Source: Nodularia sp. LEGE 06071
GTDB taxonomy: Bacteria; Cyanobacteriota; Cyanobacteriia; Cyanobacteriales; Nostocaceae
Length of the DNA stretch: 64,000 nt
NCBI RefSeq assembly: GCF_015207755.1
Contig: NZ_JADEWH010000006.1
Span: 124,001 to 188,000 of the forward strand
Direction: 5' to 3'
The position numbers and the translations under genes are program-made. Positions 8,815 to 16,329 of this stretch are shown piece after piece. Position 1 is the first letter of the stretch, and each line of letters opens with the position of its first letter. Under the pieces are notes generated by a model. The model ran no database searches and was not told where the DNA came from. It saw only the letters and a program-made list of their open reading frames with translations.

Positions 8815-9103
8815 TTTACGCAGCGGAGGAGTTGGGGGTGGGGCGCAATTATACTCAGTCAGTGGTTCGTGAGAGGATGTCTAAATTGTCTACTGACGCT
8901 GAGAAGCCGCCACCATACAAACCAACAAAATCTGCCTCCGCAGATTATTTTGGATGAAGTGGATTGGTTAAATAACCTGGATTAAGTTAGAATCTCAATG
9001 CTAACTCAGTTATTTAGGTTAAGTTTTAATTTTCATCCAGACTATACAGTTTTTTAGGATATTTGAGAAATTTTCGTTTAATTAAATCAATACTAAAGTA
9101 GCC
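8815..9103. other. Intergenic spacer, no gene seen
   Basis: The remainder of the ~500-bp gap between arsS and the acetyltransferase gene. Apart from the candidate small RNA before it, I see only repeat-like G-rich sequence (8823-8846) and an AT-rich stretch before the next start. Confidence 0.4.
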
Positions 9104-9718
9104 TTGACATCCTGGTTTTTTGATCCTTACCACCAAGAGCCATTAATATCTGCCGCCGAAAAAGCTTCCTGGAAATTCCAAATTCGTGCGGCTACACCTG
9201 ATGATTTGACTGATATCGCCCAAATTATTGCCGAAAGCTTTCACGGACATGATGGTTTTTGGGGATGGGCTTTTCCGCTACTACGTTTGGGTATTTACGA
9301 AGACCTCAAACATCGCTTGTCATCACCAGCGCCCCATCATGTTTGTTTGGTTGCTATTGACACTAATGCTGCTTCAACTCAAAATTTAGTAGGCACTGTG
9401 GAATTGGGTGTGCGTTTTAATGATTCTTGGGTACAGACAGGGAGGAGTTTTCCTTATCTGTCTAATTTAGCTGTTAACCCCAAATACCGTCGGCATGGTG
9501 TCGCTTCAGAGCTACTGATTAGCTGTGAAAAGTTCTCTCATGAGTGGGGGTTTCAAGACTTATACCTCCACGTTCTCGAAAATAACCATCAGGCACGACA
9601 ACTTTATTTCAAGCTGGGATATAAGGTACATAAATCAGAACCTAATTGGAATACATTTCTCCTCAGACGCTCCCGACAAATATTGTTGCGTAAACACCTG
9701 AGCCTGAAATTTGATTAA
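9104..9718 (+). CDS. GNAT-family N-acetyltransferase
   Basis: 204 residues starting at TTG; no ATG is available nearby in frame. The acetyl-CoA fold begins at FQIRAATPDDLTDIAQII. The core strand LSNLAVNPKYRRHGVASELL carries the acetyl-CoA loop RRHGVA. DLYLHVLENNHQARQLYFKLGYKV is the C-terminal motif B region. Substrate unknown; candidates are protein N-termini, lysines or small molecules. An N-terminal ~30-residue extension precedes the domain. The gene stands alone with long spacers on both sides. Confidence 0.82.
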   Translation: MTSWFFDPYHQEPLISAAEKASWKFQIRAATPDDLTDIAQIIAESFHGHDGFWGWAFPLLRLGIYEDLKHRLSSPAPHHVCLVAIDTNAASTQNLVGTVELGVRFNDSWVQTGRSFPYLSNLAVNPKYRRHGVASELLISCEKFSHEWGFQDLYLHVLENNHQARQLYFKLGYKVHKSEPNWNTFLLRRSRQILLRKHLSLKFD

Positions 9719-10572
9719 ATTACAGCAGATTTGATTTGAGTAAGGTATGCAAGGGCGGGTATCTTTGCCCTCCCCTACAAGATTTATCATATGAAAATAT
9801 GTACTTCATTTACTGACAACGTGCTGTATCTAAATTTTTTGGGGAAACGCATAACTTTTAATACATCAATCACATTAGTATAAAATATTTCTAATTAGCT
9901 TTTGTTAATACTGAATTGGTGATCTGGTTACTCTCAAAGCTAGCTGGGGGTTGTTTCTTGCGGAGAATTTCACAATACTCATTCGCTAAACTAACATCAC
10001 CCGCCTTGTCCCTTTCCTCTTTCTTGACCCCTCCCAACCTTCCTTTGCTAAGAGGAGCCGCAGGGGGTGGGGTTATTTCTATGCGTTTTCATATGGAAAT
10101 CGTATTACAGTCAAACTTTATCTTTTTCTTCAAAAGAATTATGATTAGAGGCAAACTTTACCATTGTGGTCACTCAAAAAATTCACTCTAGTGATTTGAG
10201 TCCAATCAAGAATAACCTAAATATTTAATTCTAATTAGGCATAATTATGTTATGTAAACTTGATATGTAGCTGAATAGCAAATGCTTTAAAATATAAAAA
10301 ATAGCATACTATAGAATAAGGTTAAATTAAGCTTCATCAAATTTAAACACCTCATACTAACTTTGTATTTAGTAATTCATCTTTATAAAAACTTTAAAAA
10401 TAATTAGCTGATTTTCGGCGACAAATTTACCTAAATCTCATAGAATATGATTAATTATTTAATAATAAAATTCTGGTTTTTTATATCTTAGTGACATCAA
10501 CCAGGAAGCTTTTTTTAGGAAAAAGTTGGAAAAATCATCAAAAATTTGATTTGATTTCACCCAAGTTACTGA
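9719..10572. other. 850-bp AT-rich spacer with repeat fragments
   Basis: No convincing gene. A GC-rich dispersed cyanobacterial repeat fragment lies at about 9990-10085 and a short hairpin GGGCGGG...GCCC near 9754-9770. The last ~350 bp before the next gene are strongly AT-rich, with no recognisable box. Confidence 0.4.
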
Positions 10573-11172
10573 TTGAAGTACAGAATACTAGTTAATTATC
10601 TGCAAGTTCCAGAAAACATGGATAGCGAAAGCTACCGACGCTATCAAGCTGCTATGGTATCAACTTACTACCCTGAAACTATTCTCCTGGACCATCTTCT
10701 CATGACAGATGGAACTGAGCAGTCATGCGGCTCGGATATCCTCACACTTCTGCACAGTGGAAAGGTGTTCGTTGTTAATAGTCGTCAGCGCAATGGTTTA
10801 ATACTCTTTAAACGTTATCATGCAGAATTTGCTGGGCCTGGTGCAGTGGTTGGCGGGAATTATGATCGTGATTGTGAAAGAGTACTGCCCATAGGTAATT
10901 TGTCTTTATTAACTCCCAAATCTTATGAGGAGCGTCAGAAAGCTTACTTAATTAGACGACAGTGGATTCGGTTAATCAAGCAAATTACAGAACACCCGCT
11001 TCCTGAGCAGCGAGTCCAGAAAATTTTAGATCAATTTGAACAATACTTTCCACTACCAATGGTGGCTCAAATGCCTGATGCTTCTTTTGCCCTTTTAGTC
11101 GGGGTGTTGCCACAAACGGTAGGAATAGTGCGCCGTTTGGGCAATGAGATGAATGGCAAGTTTAATTATTGA
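10573..11172 (+). CDS. Conserved cyanobacterial hypothetical protein with Crp-like helix-turn-helix
   Basis: 199 residues, TTG start. I do not recognise a named family. The N-terminal ~100 residues (ILVNYLQVPENMDSESYRRY, then SGKVFVVNSRQRNGLILFKR) look like a small beta-rich sensory domain. The C-terminal part EQRVQKILDQFEQYF followed by DASFALLVGVLPQTVGIVRR has the spacing of the Crp/Fnr helix-turn-helix (compare LxxLVGVSRETVSRVLR). I infer a DNA-binding regulator, but the usual cyclic-nucleotide pocket is not obvious. A ~350-bp AT-rich leader precedes it. It converges on hisC with only 1 bp between the stops. Confidence 0.6.
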   Translation: MKYRILVNYLQVPENMDSESYRRYQAAMVSTYYPETILLDHLLMTDGTEQSCGSDILTLLHSGKVFVVNSRQRNGLILFKRYHAEFAGPGAVVGGNYDRDCERVLPIGNLSLLTPKSYEERQKAYLIRRQWIRLIKQITEHPLPEQRVQKILDQFEQYFPLPMVAQMPDASFALLVGVLPQTVGIVRRLGNEMNGKFNY

Positions 11173-11173
11173 G

Positions 11174-12340
11174 TCAATTTTTTAATTCCAGATTTGCCAA
11201 TGCAGCTTGTATTCTATTGATGGTGCGGGTGTTTTCGTCTGATGTGCCGATAGTAATTCGCAATCCGCCGCTAATTTCGCGGACAAGAGTGCCAGAAGTT
11301 TTGAGTTTTTGGTGAAGAGTTTTTAAAGTAGTGTTTTCTGTGTCAGAGTTATGGGGTTGGAGACGCAGGAAAATAAAGTTAGCAGCACTTTTTGTCACTT
11401 GTAAGGCTGGATGTTGGCATAAAAGTTCTATAAGTTTGTCTCGTTCATCCAAGGTGGGAGAAATTGCTTCCAGTAAAAGTTGGCTATTTTGCATAGCAGC
11501 TAAGGCCGCAGCGATGGAGAAGCTAGGAAGATTATAAGGTAAGCGGACTTTTTCTAAGATAGCGATCGCCTGTGGATGAGCAACACAATAACCCACACGT
11601 AGCGCGGCTAACCGGAAGGCTTTAGAAAAAGTCCTTAGCACTACCCAGTTAGGACGCTGTACTAATTCACTCACTAGGGTAGTCTGGCTAAATTCAAAGT
11701 AAGCTTCATCAATTACCACCAAAATCTGCTCACCCAAACTTCTTAACCATGACAATTCCGCCGCAGTTAAACAATTACCAGTCGGGGAATTGGGATGCAC
11801 CACAAAAACCACCCGAATCGGAGGATTTTCAGTTTGTTCGATGGCTGATTGGGCAGCTTTTAAGTCAATTTCAAAATTATCTGGATTTCTGTCCACCGTC
11901 ACCACAGGAATCCCCAAAGTTTTGGCTAAAATTCCATACATTGAGAAAGTCGGATTGGCGACTAAAATTGAACCTTCTCCTCCCAGACAGGTGGCGATTA
12001 ATAAAGAACGAATTAGTTCATCTGAACCATTACCGATCGAAATATTGGCAGCAGTAAACACCGATGAAGTCAAGGAAGCCGACTCATTTACGTATTTAGC
12101 GATCGCATCCTTAAGTATTTCATGTCCACCATCAGGATAACGATTTGTTTCAATTACTTGCTCATATGTCCAAGCCAGCTTTTCTTTTAATTCTACTGGC
12201 AAATCATAGGGGCTTTCGTTCGTATCCAGCCGATCCAACTGCACAGGAATTGCTGCGGCTGTATCACTACTGGGGTGGGGTTTATAAGCGGTGAATTGGG
12301 CTAAGTCTGACCGGATAAAGGGAAGCATAATTTTAGTCAT
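11174..12340 (-). CDS. hisC: Histidinol-phosphate aminotransferase
   Basis: 388 residues; MLPFIRSDL (12328) is an alternative start four codons in. It is a fold-type I PLP aminotransferase converting imidazole-acetol phosphate to histidinol phosphate in histidine synthesis. Motifs: [49 protein letters not shown], the PLP lysine in [16 protein letters not shown], and the C-terminal Arg in [14 protein letters not shown]. No other his genes are adjacent, as is normal in cyanobacteria, where the pathway is dispersed. It is divergent from the PanE-like gene. Confidence 0.92.
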   Translation of the reverse strand: MTKIMLPFIRSDLAQFTAYKPHPSSDTAAAIPVQLDRLDTNESPYDLPVELKEKLAWTYEQVIETNRYPDGGHEILKDAIAKYVNESASLTSSVFTAANISIGNGSDELIRSLLIATCLGGEGSILVANPTFSMYGILAKTLGIPVVTVDRNPDNFEIDLKAAQSAIEQTENPPIRVVFVVHPNSPTGNCLTAAELSWLRSLGEQILVVIDEAYFEFSQTTLVSELVQRPNWVVLRTFSKAFRLAALRVGYCVAHPQAIAILEKVRLPYNLPSFSIAAALAAMQNSQLLLEAISPTLDERDKLIELLCQHPALQVTKSAANFIFLRLQPHNSDTENTTLKTLHQKLKTSGTLVREISGGLRITIGTSDENTRTINRIQAALANLELKN

Positions 12341-12591
12341 TGGTTATTGGTGATTACTCATCAGTCAGGGATAGGGAACACATGACTAAGGAATATGAAT
12401 TAAATAACATACAAATCTGGTTTTTCACCTCACCCCGCCTTTGACTGGCCTTCAACTCTCTCCTCTGGTTGGTCAGGCTATCCATAATTTAAATTTTTGT
12501 AAAATTAAAATTTGATTACAAACAATTAAGTATAAATCAGGTCGTCGGTCATCGCTTTATGATCATCCTCAGATCATCCTGTGTAGAAGAA

Positions 12592-13554
12592 ATGTGCGAT
12601 TCTTTTCCTGCGGAACGCTACCGCAAATACGCCATCCTCGGAACTGGTGCATTAGGTGGGTTTTATGGCGCTAAATTGCAACAAGCTGGTTTAGATGTCC
12701 ACTTTTTGCTCAACAGTGATTACGAACACGTCAGCCAATCTGGTTTATTTGTCGAATCAAAAGATGGTGATTTTAACCTCACCCAAGTTAACGCCTATAA
12801 AAATGTCAACCAGATGCCCAAATGTGATGTGGTCATAGTGGCACTGAAGACAACTCAAAACCATGTACTACCGAAATTATTACCACCAGTGGTTAAAGAT
12901 GGTGGGGTAGTATTGGTGTTGCAGAATGGGTTGGGTGTGGAAGAAGATATTTCTCGAATATTGAGTAATGTTCAAGTAATTGGTGGATTATGTTTTCTGT
13001 GTTCCAATAAAGTGGGAGCCGGACATATTCGTCACTTAGATTATGGAAAAATTACTTTGGGGGAATATATCCCTGAAGATGAACCTTATCCGATTACAGA
13101 CAGAATGCAGCAGATTGCTGAGGATTTTAAAAGTGCTGGTATCCCAATTGAATTAGCCGCTGATTTACTGCTGGCGCGGTGGCAAAAACTGGTGTGGAAT
13201 ATACCCTACAATGGGCTGTCTGTAGTTCTCAATGCCAGAACAGACGAATTAATGACAGATACTGACACCCGGAGATTAGTTGAACAATTGATGAATGAAG
13301 TAGCAGCTGGGGCGAAAAGTTGCGGGCGCATCATTCCTGACAGTTTCATTCAAACTATGCTCAATTACACTGTCAACATGAAGCCTTACCGTACCAGCAT
13401 GAAAATTGACTATGATCAAGGCCGTCCCTTGGAGGTAGAAGCAATTTTTGGTAATCCATTCCGGAAAGCCCAAGCAGCTGGTGTGAATTTACCGCAGATT
13501 AGCTGTTTGTATCATCAGTTAAAGTTTCTGGATCAGAGAAATACACTTGCTTGA
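12592..13554 (+). CDS. 2-dehydropantoate 2-reductase family (ApbA/PanE-like) oxidoreductase
   Basis: About 320 residues from the ATG at 12592 (MCDSFPAERYRKY); the frame is open to an ATG at 12559, but the later start fits the family better. The N-terminal Rossmann motif is YAILGTGALGGFYGAKLQQAG. VVIVALKTTQN is the core strand and VLVLQNGLGVEE is typical of ketopantoate reductases. The C-terminal helical domain has the catalytic Lys region ARWQKLVWNIPYNGLSV. It probably reduces a 2-keto acid with NADPH. Pantothenate synthesis is the usual role, but several paralogues with unknown substrates exist. Confidence 0.82.
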   Translation: MCDSFPAERYRKYAILGTGALGGFYGAKLQQAGLDVHFLLNSDYEHVSQSGLFVESKDGDFNLTQVNAYKNVNQMPKCDVVIVALKTTQNHVLPKLLPPVVKDGGVVLVLQNGLGVEEDISRILSNVQVIGGLCFLCSNKVGAGHIRHLDYGKITLGEYIPEDEPYPITDRMQQIAEDFKSAGIPIELAADLLLARWQKLVWNIPYNGLSVVLNARTDELMTDTDTRRLVEQLMNEVAAGAKSCGRIIPDSFIQTMLNYTVNMKPYRTSMKIDYDQGRPLEVEAIFGNPFRKAQAAGVNLPQISCLYHQLKFLDQRNTLA

Positions 13555-13594
13555 TCTGGGATAAATACTTAATTCAACTAATATCAACTCAATT

Positions 13595-14065
13595 ATGTCT
13601 AATACACTAGCTTCTGCAATTAAACCAACCACCGAAGATAGTTTTGCCATCACCTTTGCGCCATTATCTCTTGAGGAAATCTATGCTAAAGCTAACGACC
13701 CAGGCAATGGTGCTGTGGTGGTGATGACTGGGATGGTTCGCAATCAAACTGATGGACAACCTGTAATTTCTTTAGAATATCAAGCTTATGAACCAATGGC
13801 ATTAAGAGTTTTTTATCAAATTGCTGCTGATATTCGTTCCTCTTGGTCTAATGTAAATCGGGTGGTAATTTATCATCGCGTCGGGCGTTTGCAAGTGGGA
13901 GAAATCAGCGTGTTAGTAGCAGTTGGTTGTCCTCATCGTAGTGAAGCGTTTGAGGCTTGCCGTTATGCTATTGATACTCTTAAACATCATGCCCCTATTT
14001 GGAAAAAAGAACATTGGGGTGATGGTTCTAGCACTTGGGTGAGTATTGGTGCTTGTGAGCATTAG
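13595..14065 (+). CDS. moaE: Molybdopterin synthase large subunit
   Basis: 156 residues. MoaE with MoaD inserts the dithiolene sulfurs into precursor Z to form molybdopterin. Diagnostic stretches: ANDPGNGAVVVMTGMVRNQT, LEYQAYEPMALRVFYQIA, VVIYHRVGRLQVGEISVLVAVGCPHRSEAFEACRY cut across several strands, and the active-site lysine segment PIWKKEHWGDG. The extra ~20 N-terminal residues are ordinary variation. moaD is not adjacent. The toxin-antitoxin pair starts ~120 bp downstream. Confidence 0.93.
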   Translation: MSNTLASAIKPTTEDSFAITFAPLSLEEIYAKANDPGNGAVVVMTGMVRNQTDGQPVISLEYQAYEPMALRVFYQIAADIRSSWSNVNRVVIYHRVGRLQVGEISVLVAVGCPHRSEAFEACRYAIDTLKHHAPIWKKEHWGDGSSTWVSIGACEH

Positions 14066-14154
14066 TAAAGTAGGTATAATATTAATTATACTACTGATCA
14101 TAGATGTTTAATAAGGACGGGTGGGGATTGTAGAATCTGGAAAAAACGCTAAAC

Positions 14155-14174
14155 TTGTACAATAAACCGTACAA
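14155..14174. promoter_or_regulatory. Candidate YefM operator (two TGTACA-type half-sites)
   Basis: TTGTACAA (14155-14162) and a partial GTACAA (14169-14174) stand 10-12 bp ahead of the antitoxin ATG. In E. coli, YefM binds palindromes with a TGTACA core to repress its own operon, so this is the expected autoregulatory site. It also overlaps a TTG that could be mistaken for the antitoxin start. Confidence 0.6.
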
Positions 14175-14184
14175 TTTTCCCCAG

Positions 14185-14439
14185 ATGAAAATTATTTCTT
14201 TTAGCGAAGCAAGAAATAGTCTAAAAACAGTTTTAGATCAGGTGACGGCAGATGCTGACTATACAATTATCACCAGACGAGACGCAGATGATGCGGTGGT
14301 GATGTCGCTGGAGTTTTTCAATAGTCTGATGGAGACTGTACATTTATTGAAGTCTCCGGCAAATGCAGCCCATTTAGAACGTTCTATTGCTCAATTTAAG
14401 CAGGGGAAAGTGGTGGAGCGAGATTTGCTAGATGACTAG
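14185..14439 (+). CDS. yefM: YefM/Phd-family antitoxin
   Basis: 84 residues from ATG 14185. MKIISFSEARNSLKTVLDQV is the Phd/YefM N-terminal DNA-binding fold, and DYTIITRRDADDAVVMSLEF is the family core. The C-terminal acidic tail (LERSIAQFKQGKVVERDLLDD in two parts) wraps the toxin in this family. It represses its own operon and neutralises the downstream YoeB. Its stop overlaps the toxin start by 8 bp, showing translational coupling. A TTG 30 bp upstream lies inside the operator and is unlikely to be used. Confidence 0.92.
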   Translation: MKIISFSEARNSLKTVLDQVTADADYTIITRRDADDAVVMSLEFFNSLMETVHLLKSPANAAHLERSIAQFKQGKVVERDLLDD

Positions 14440-14692
14440 AATGTTGGCATGGACTGATGAGGCTTGGGCTAATTATCTTTACTGGCAAGGGCAAGATAAA
14501 AAGACTCTCAAAAGAATCAATAAACTAATTGAGGAGACGATGCGGATGCCTTTTGAGGGTATCGGTAAGCCAGAGCCTCTCAGGGAAAATTTAGCCGGAT
14601 TTTGGTCGCGGCGAATTGATGATACCAATCATTTGGTTTATGCTGTTGATGATGTTTATTTAACTATTATTTCTTGTCGATACCATTATTAA
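14432..14692 (+). CDS. yoeB: YoeB-family mRNA interferase toxin
   Basis: 86 residues. YoeB toxins have a RelE-like fold and cleave mRNA in the ribosomal A site. Visible family features: AWTDEAWANYLYWQGQD at the N-terminus, KKTLKRINKLIEETMR, PFEGIGKPEPLRENLAGFWSRRI with catalytic Glu and Arg, and DDTNHLVYAV followed by the C-terminal ISCRYHY containing the terminal His-Tyr pair needed for catalysis. All key residues appear intact, so an active toxin is likely. It overlaps the yefM 3' end and is followed by ~300 bp without genes. Confidence 0.93.
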   Translation: MTRMLAWTDEAWANYLYWQGQDKKTLKRINKLIEETMRMPFEGIGKPEPLRENLAGFWSRRIDDTNHLVYAVDDVYLTIISCRYHY

Positions 14693-14990
14693 ATTGGAGA
14701 TAAATCTATTCCCTGCGGTACTGCACTCCGCGCAATGCAGTCCCTATATTATTTTAGAAGCTCTTTTCTATACAGCTTCATATTAACTGAGTATAAGTTG
14801 CCTATACTTCACTTTACAAAAGTATTTAATTTAAATTAAAAATAGAGAAAATTAGTCAACTTAATCTAACTCAAACTTTCGTTGCATTACTTAAACTTAA
14901 TTGCAGACTTCTATTGCAGTTTGTAAATATATTTTGGGGATCGTGAGATTATTCCTTTAGACTGAATCTCAACTGAAAAGTATTGGATCA

Positions 14991-15317
14991 ATGCAAATGC
15001 ATTCAATAAATTTAATGTGCCACGAATTTGTAGTTGCTGTATCCTTTGTTGCTTGTATTGCTGGTCTGTTATTACTATGGGATCGCAAGCAGCCAAAAGA
15101 TAATCTCGAAGAAACAGAGAAAATCCTCTTTAGAATGAGCTTCTCTTACTGGCTAGTATACTGCTTTGCTTTTGGTCTAGAAAAGTTGATTTTACCTGAC
15201 TGGGAAACTTTACTCATGTCTGTGAAAATCACTATTGCTTTGTCCTATTTTTTAACTTTTTCTTGCGTCCTCAGTTTGCCATTACACAAATTATCAGTAC
15301 GGCAAGTGGAAGAATAG
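14991..15317 (+). CDS. Small hypothetical membrane protein
   Basis: 108 residues with three predicted hydrophobic helices: EFVVAVSFVACIAGLLLLW, FSYWLVYCFAFGLEKL and ITIALSYFLTFSCVLSLPL, separated by short charged loops. No family is recognised. It is placed between the toxin-antitoxin pair and the convergent DUF2103 gene, with no obvious operon partner. The ATG at 14991 is followed by a second in-frame ATG two codons later. Coding status rests on length and clear membrane pattern. Confidence 0.5.
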   Translation: MQMHSINLMCHEFVVAVSFVACIAGLLLLWDRKQPKDNLEETEKILFRMSFSYWLVYCFAFGLEKLILPDWETLLMSVKITIALSYFLTFSCVLSLPLHKLSVRQVEE

Positions 15318-15356
15318 CCAATAGTCAACAATCAATGAACTTTGGACAATGGACTA

Positions 15357-15677
15357 TTAAGCTGATTTAATTTTCATGGCGATCGCAATTTTATCTTTGA
15401 ATTTATCCTGGTCTAAAGTGGTCAGGATAAAAACCTCCTGCACTGTCTTACCCTGACGCGCTATGACTTTATAACCACCTCGAATCGGTACAGATACACG
15501 TAATTGCATTTTTGGACAATGGCCTTTAGCCCGCCCAATAACGCCAGGCGTGACAGTTTGAATCCCATCCTGCTGACAGAGACGTTCCAAAATTGGGATG
15601 AGACCAGAAAGATGAGTTGAGTGATTCCAGACTAATCTGCCATCTTTGCCAGAAGCGTCTTTAGCGGGTTTGCCCAT
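15357..15677 (-). CDS. DUF2103 predicted metal-binding protein
   Basis: 106 residues. Typical DUF2103 pattern: GRLVWNHSTHLSGLIPILERL, then TVTPGVIGRAKGHCPKMQLRVSVP and a C-terminal KVIARQGKTVQEVFILT. His and Cys residues (NHSTH, GHCPK) suggest metal binding; the function is unknown. It starts 5 bp after clpS on the same strand, so the two form an operon. This linkage hints at a role near proteolysis or translation quality control, but that is inference. Confidence 0.75.
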   Translation of the reverse strand: MGKPAKDASGKDGRLVWNHSTHLSGLIPILERLCQQDGIQTVTPGVIGRAKGHCPKMQLRVSVPIRGGYKVIARQGKTVQEVFILTTLDQDKFKDKIAIAMKIKSA

Positions 15678-15682
15678 GATAA

Positions 15683-16009
15683 TTAAGCCGCTTCCAAAGG
15701 AGCCATTGTTAAACCAGCTCGACGCAGCTGTTGATGATACAGTTCCGCAGGTTCTTGGGGGCCTACCCAGACAATAGCTTGCCCTTCAAAATGTATCTGA
15801 TTGGTCAAATCCCAAGCCAAATCACCTGTCATTCCCGGAATATACTTCGTCAAACACTCAGACACGTATTGAAAAGTATTAAAGTCATCGTTTAAAACAA
15901 TCACCTTATAATTCGGATAAGACTTGCGGATAACTTGAGTAGTGCGTCCAGGAGATACAGTTGGTGCTGTACCTGATCCGTATACAACTGCTGAAAGTCT
16001 TGTAACCAT
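15683..16009 (-). CDS. clpS: ATP-dependent Clp protease adaptor ClpS
   Basis: About 108 residues from MVTRLSAV (the frame also allows a start at 16024). ClpS delivers N-degron substrates to the Clp ATPase. The core YKVIVLNDDFNTFQYVSECL carries the Asp/Asn residues that bind the substrate N-terminus. Later motifs are GMTGDLAWDLTNQIHFEGQAIVWVG and ELYHQQLRRAGLTMAPLE. Cyanobacteria often hold two ClpS paralogues; the VLNDDFNTF plus IPGMTGD version here fits the second, cyanobacteria-specific type, but I cannot prove it. It is the first gene of the clpS-DUF2103 pair. Confidence 0.88.
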   Translation of the reverse strand: MVTRLSAVVYGSGTAPTVSPGRTTQVIRKSYPNYKVIVLNDDFNTFQYVSECLTKYIPGMTGDLAWDLTNQIHFEGQAIVWVGPQEPAELYHQQLRRAGLTMAPLEAA

Positions 16010-16024
16010 AAAACAGTTAGCCAA

Positions 16025-16329
16025 GAAGATTTTACAAAACTACACTTACAAATAACTAGTCTAGTCTATTGTCTGGGGAGTAGGGAGTGGGGAGTTACTT
16101 CGACTTACTTCGACTTACCTCAGTACAAGTCGCTCAGTAACTCAGTAACCGGGGAGTGGGGACTAGAAAAGCAAAACAAATGTTGGCTTTGAAAACAGTC
16201 CCTAGTCCCTACTCTCTAATACTTAGTACAGCAAGGCGTAAATAGACATACCATTTCCAAAAGTTCAAAATCCCAAAATAAAAGTCTTTTGACTTTTGAC
16301 GAACGCCCTGCGGTACTAGCCATTAGTCC
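16025..16329. other. Spacer with low-complexity and dispersed repeats
   Basis: No gene. G-rich near-tandem repeats (GGGAGTGGGGAGT-type) occupy ~16075-16160. The segment at about 16235-16321 (GGCGTAAAT...CGGTACTAGCC) recurs at 43462-43540 in the same orientation, with the shared inner motif CTTTTGACTTTTGAC. Confidence 0.6.

Noticed and set aside
9916-10191. 91-codon open frame
   Set aside because: It crosses a common GC-rich dispersed repeat (Pro/Gly-rich shadow) and has no ribosome-binding site or family signal.
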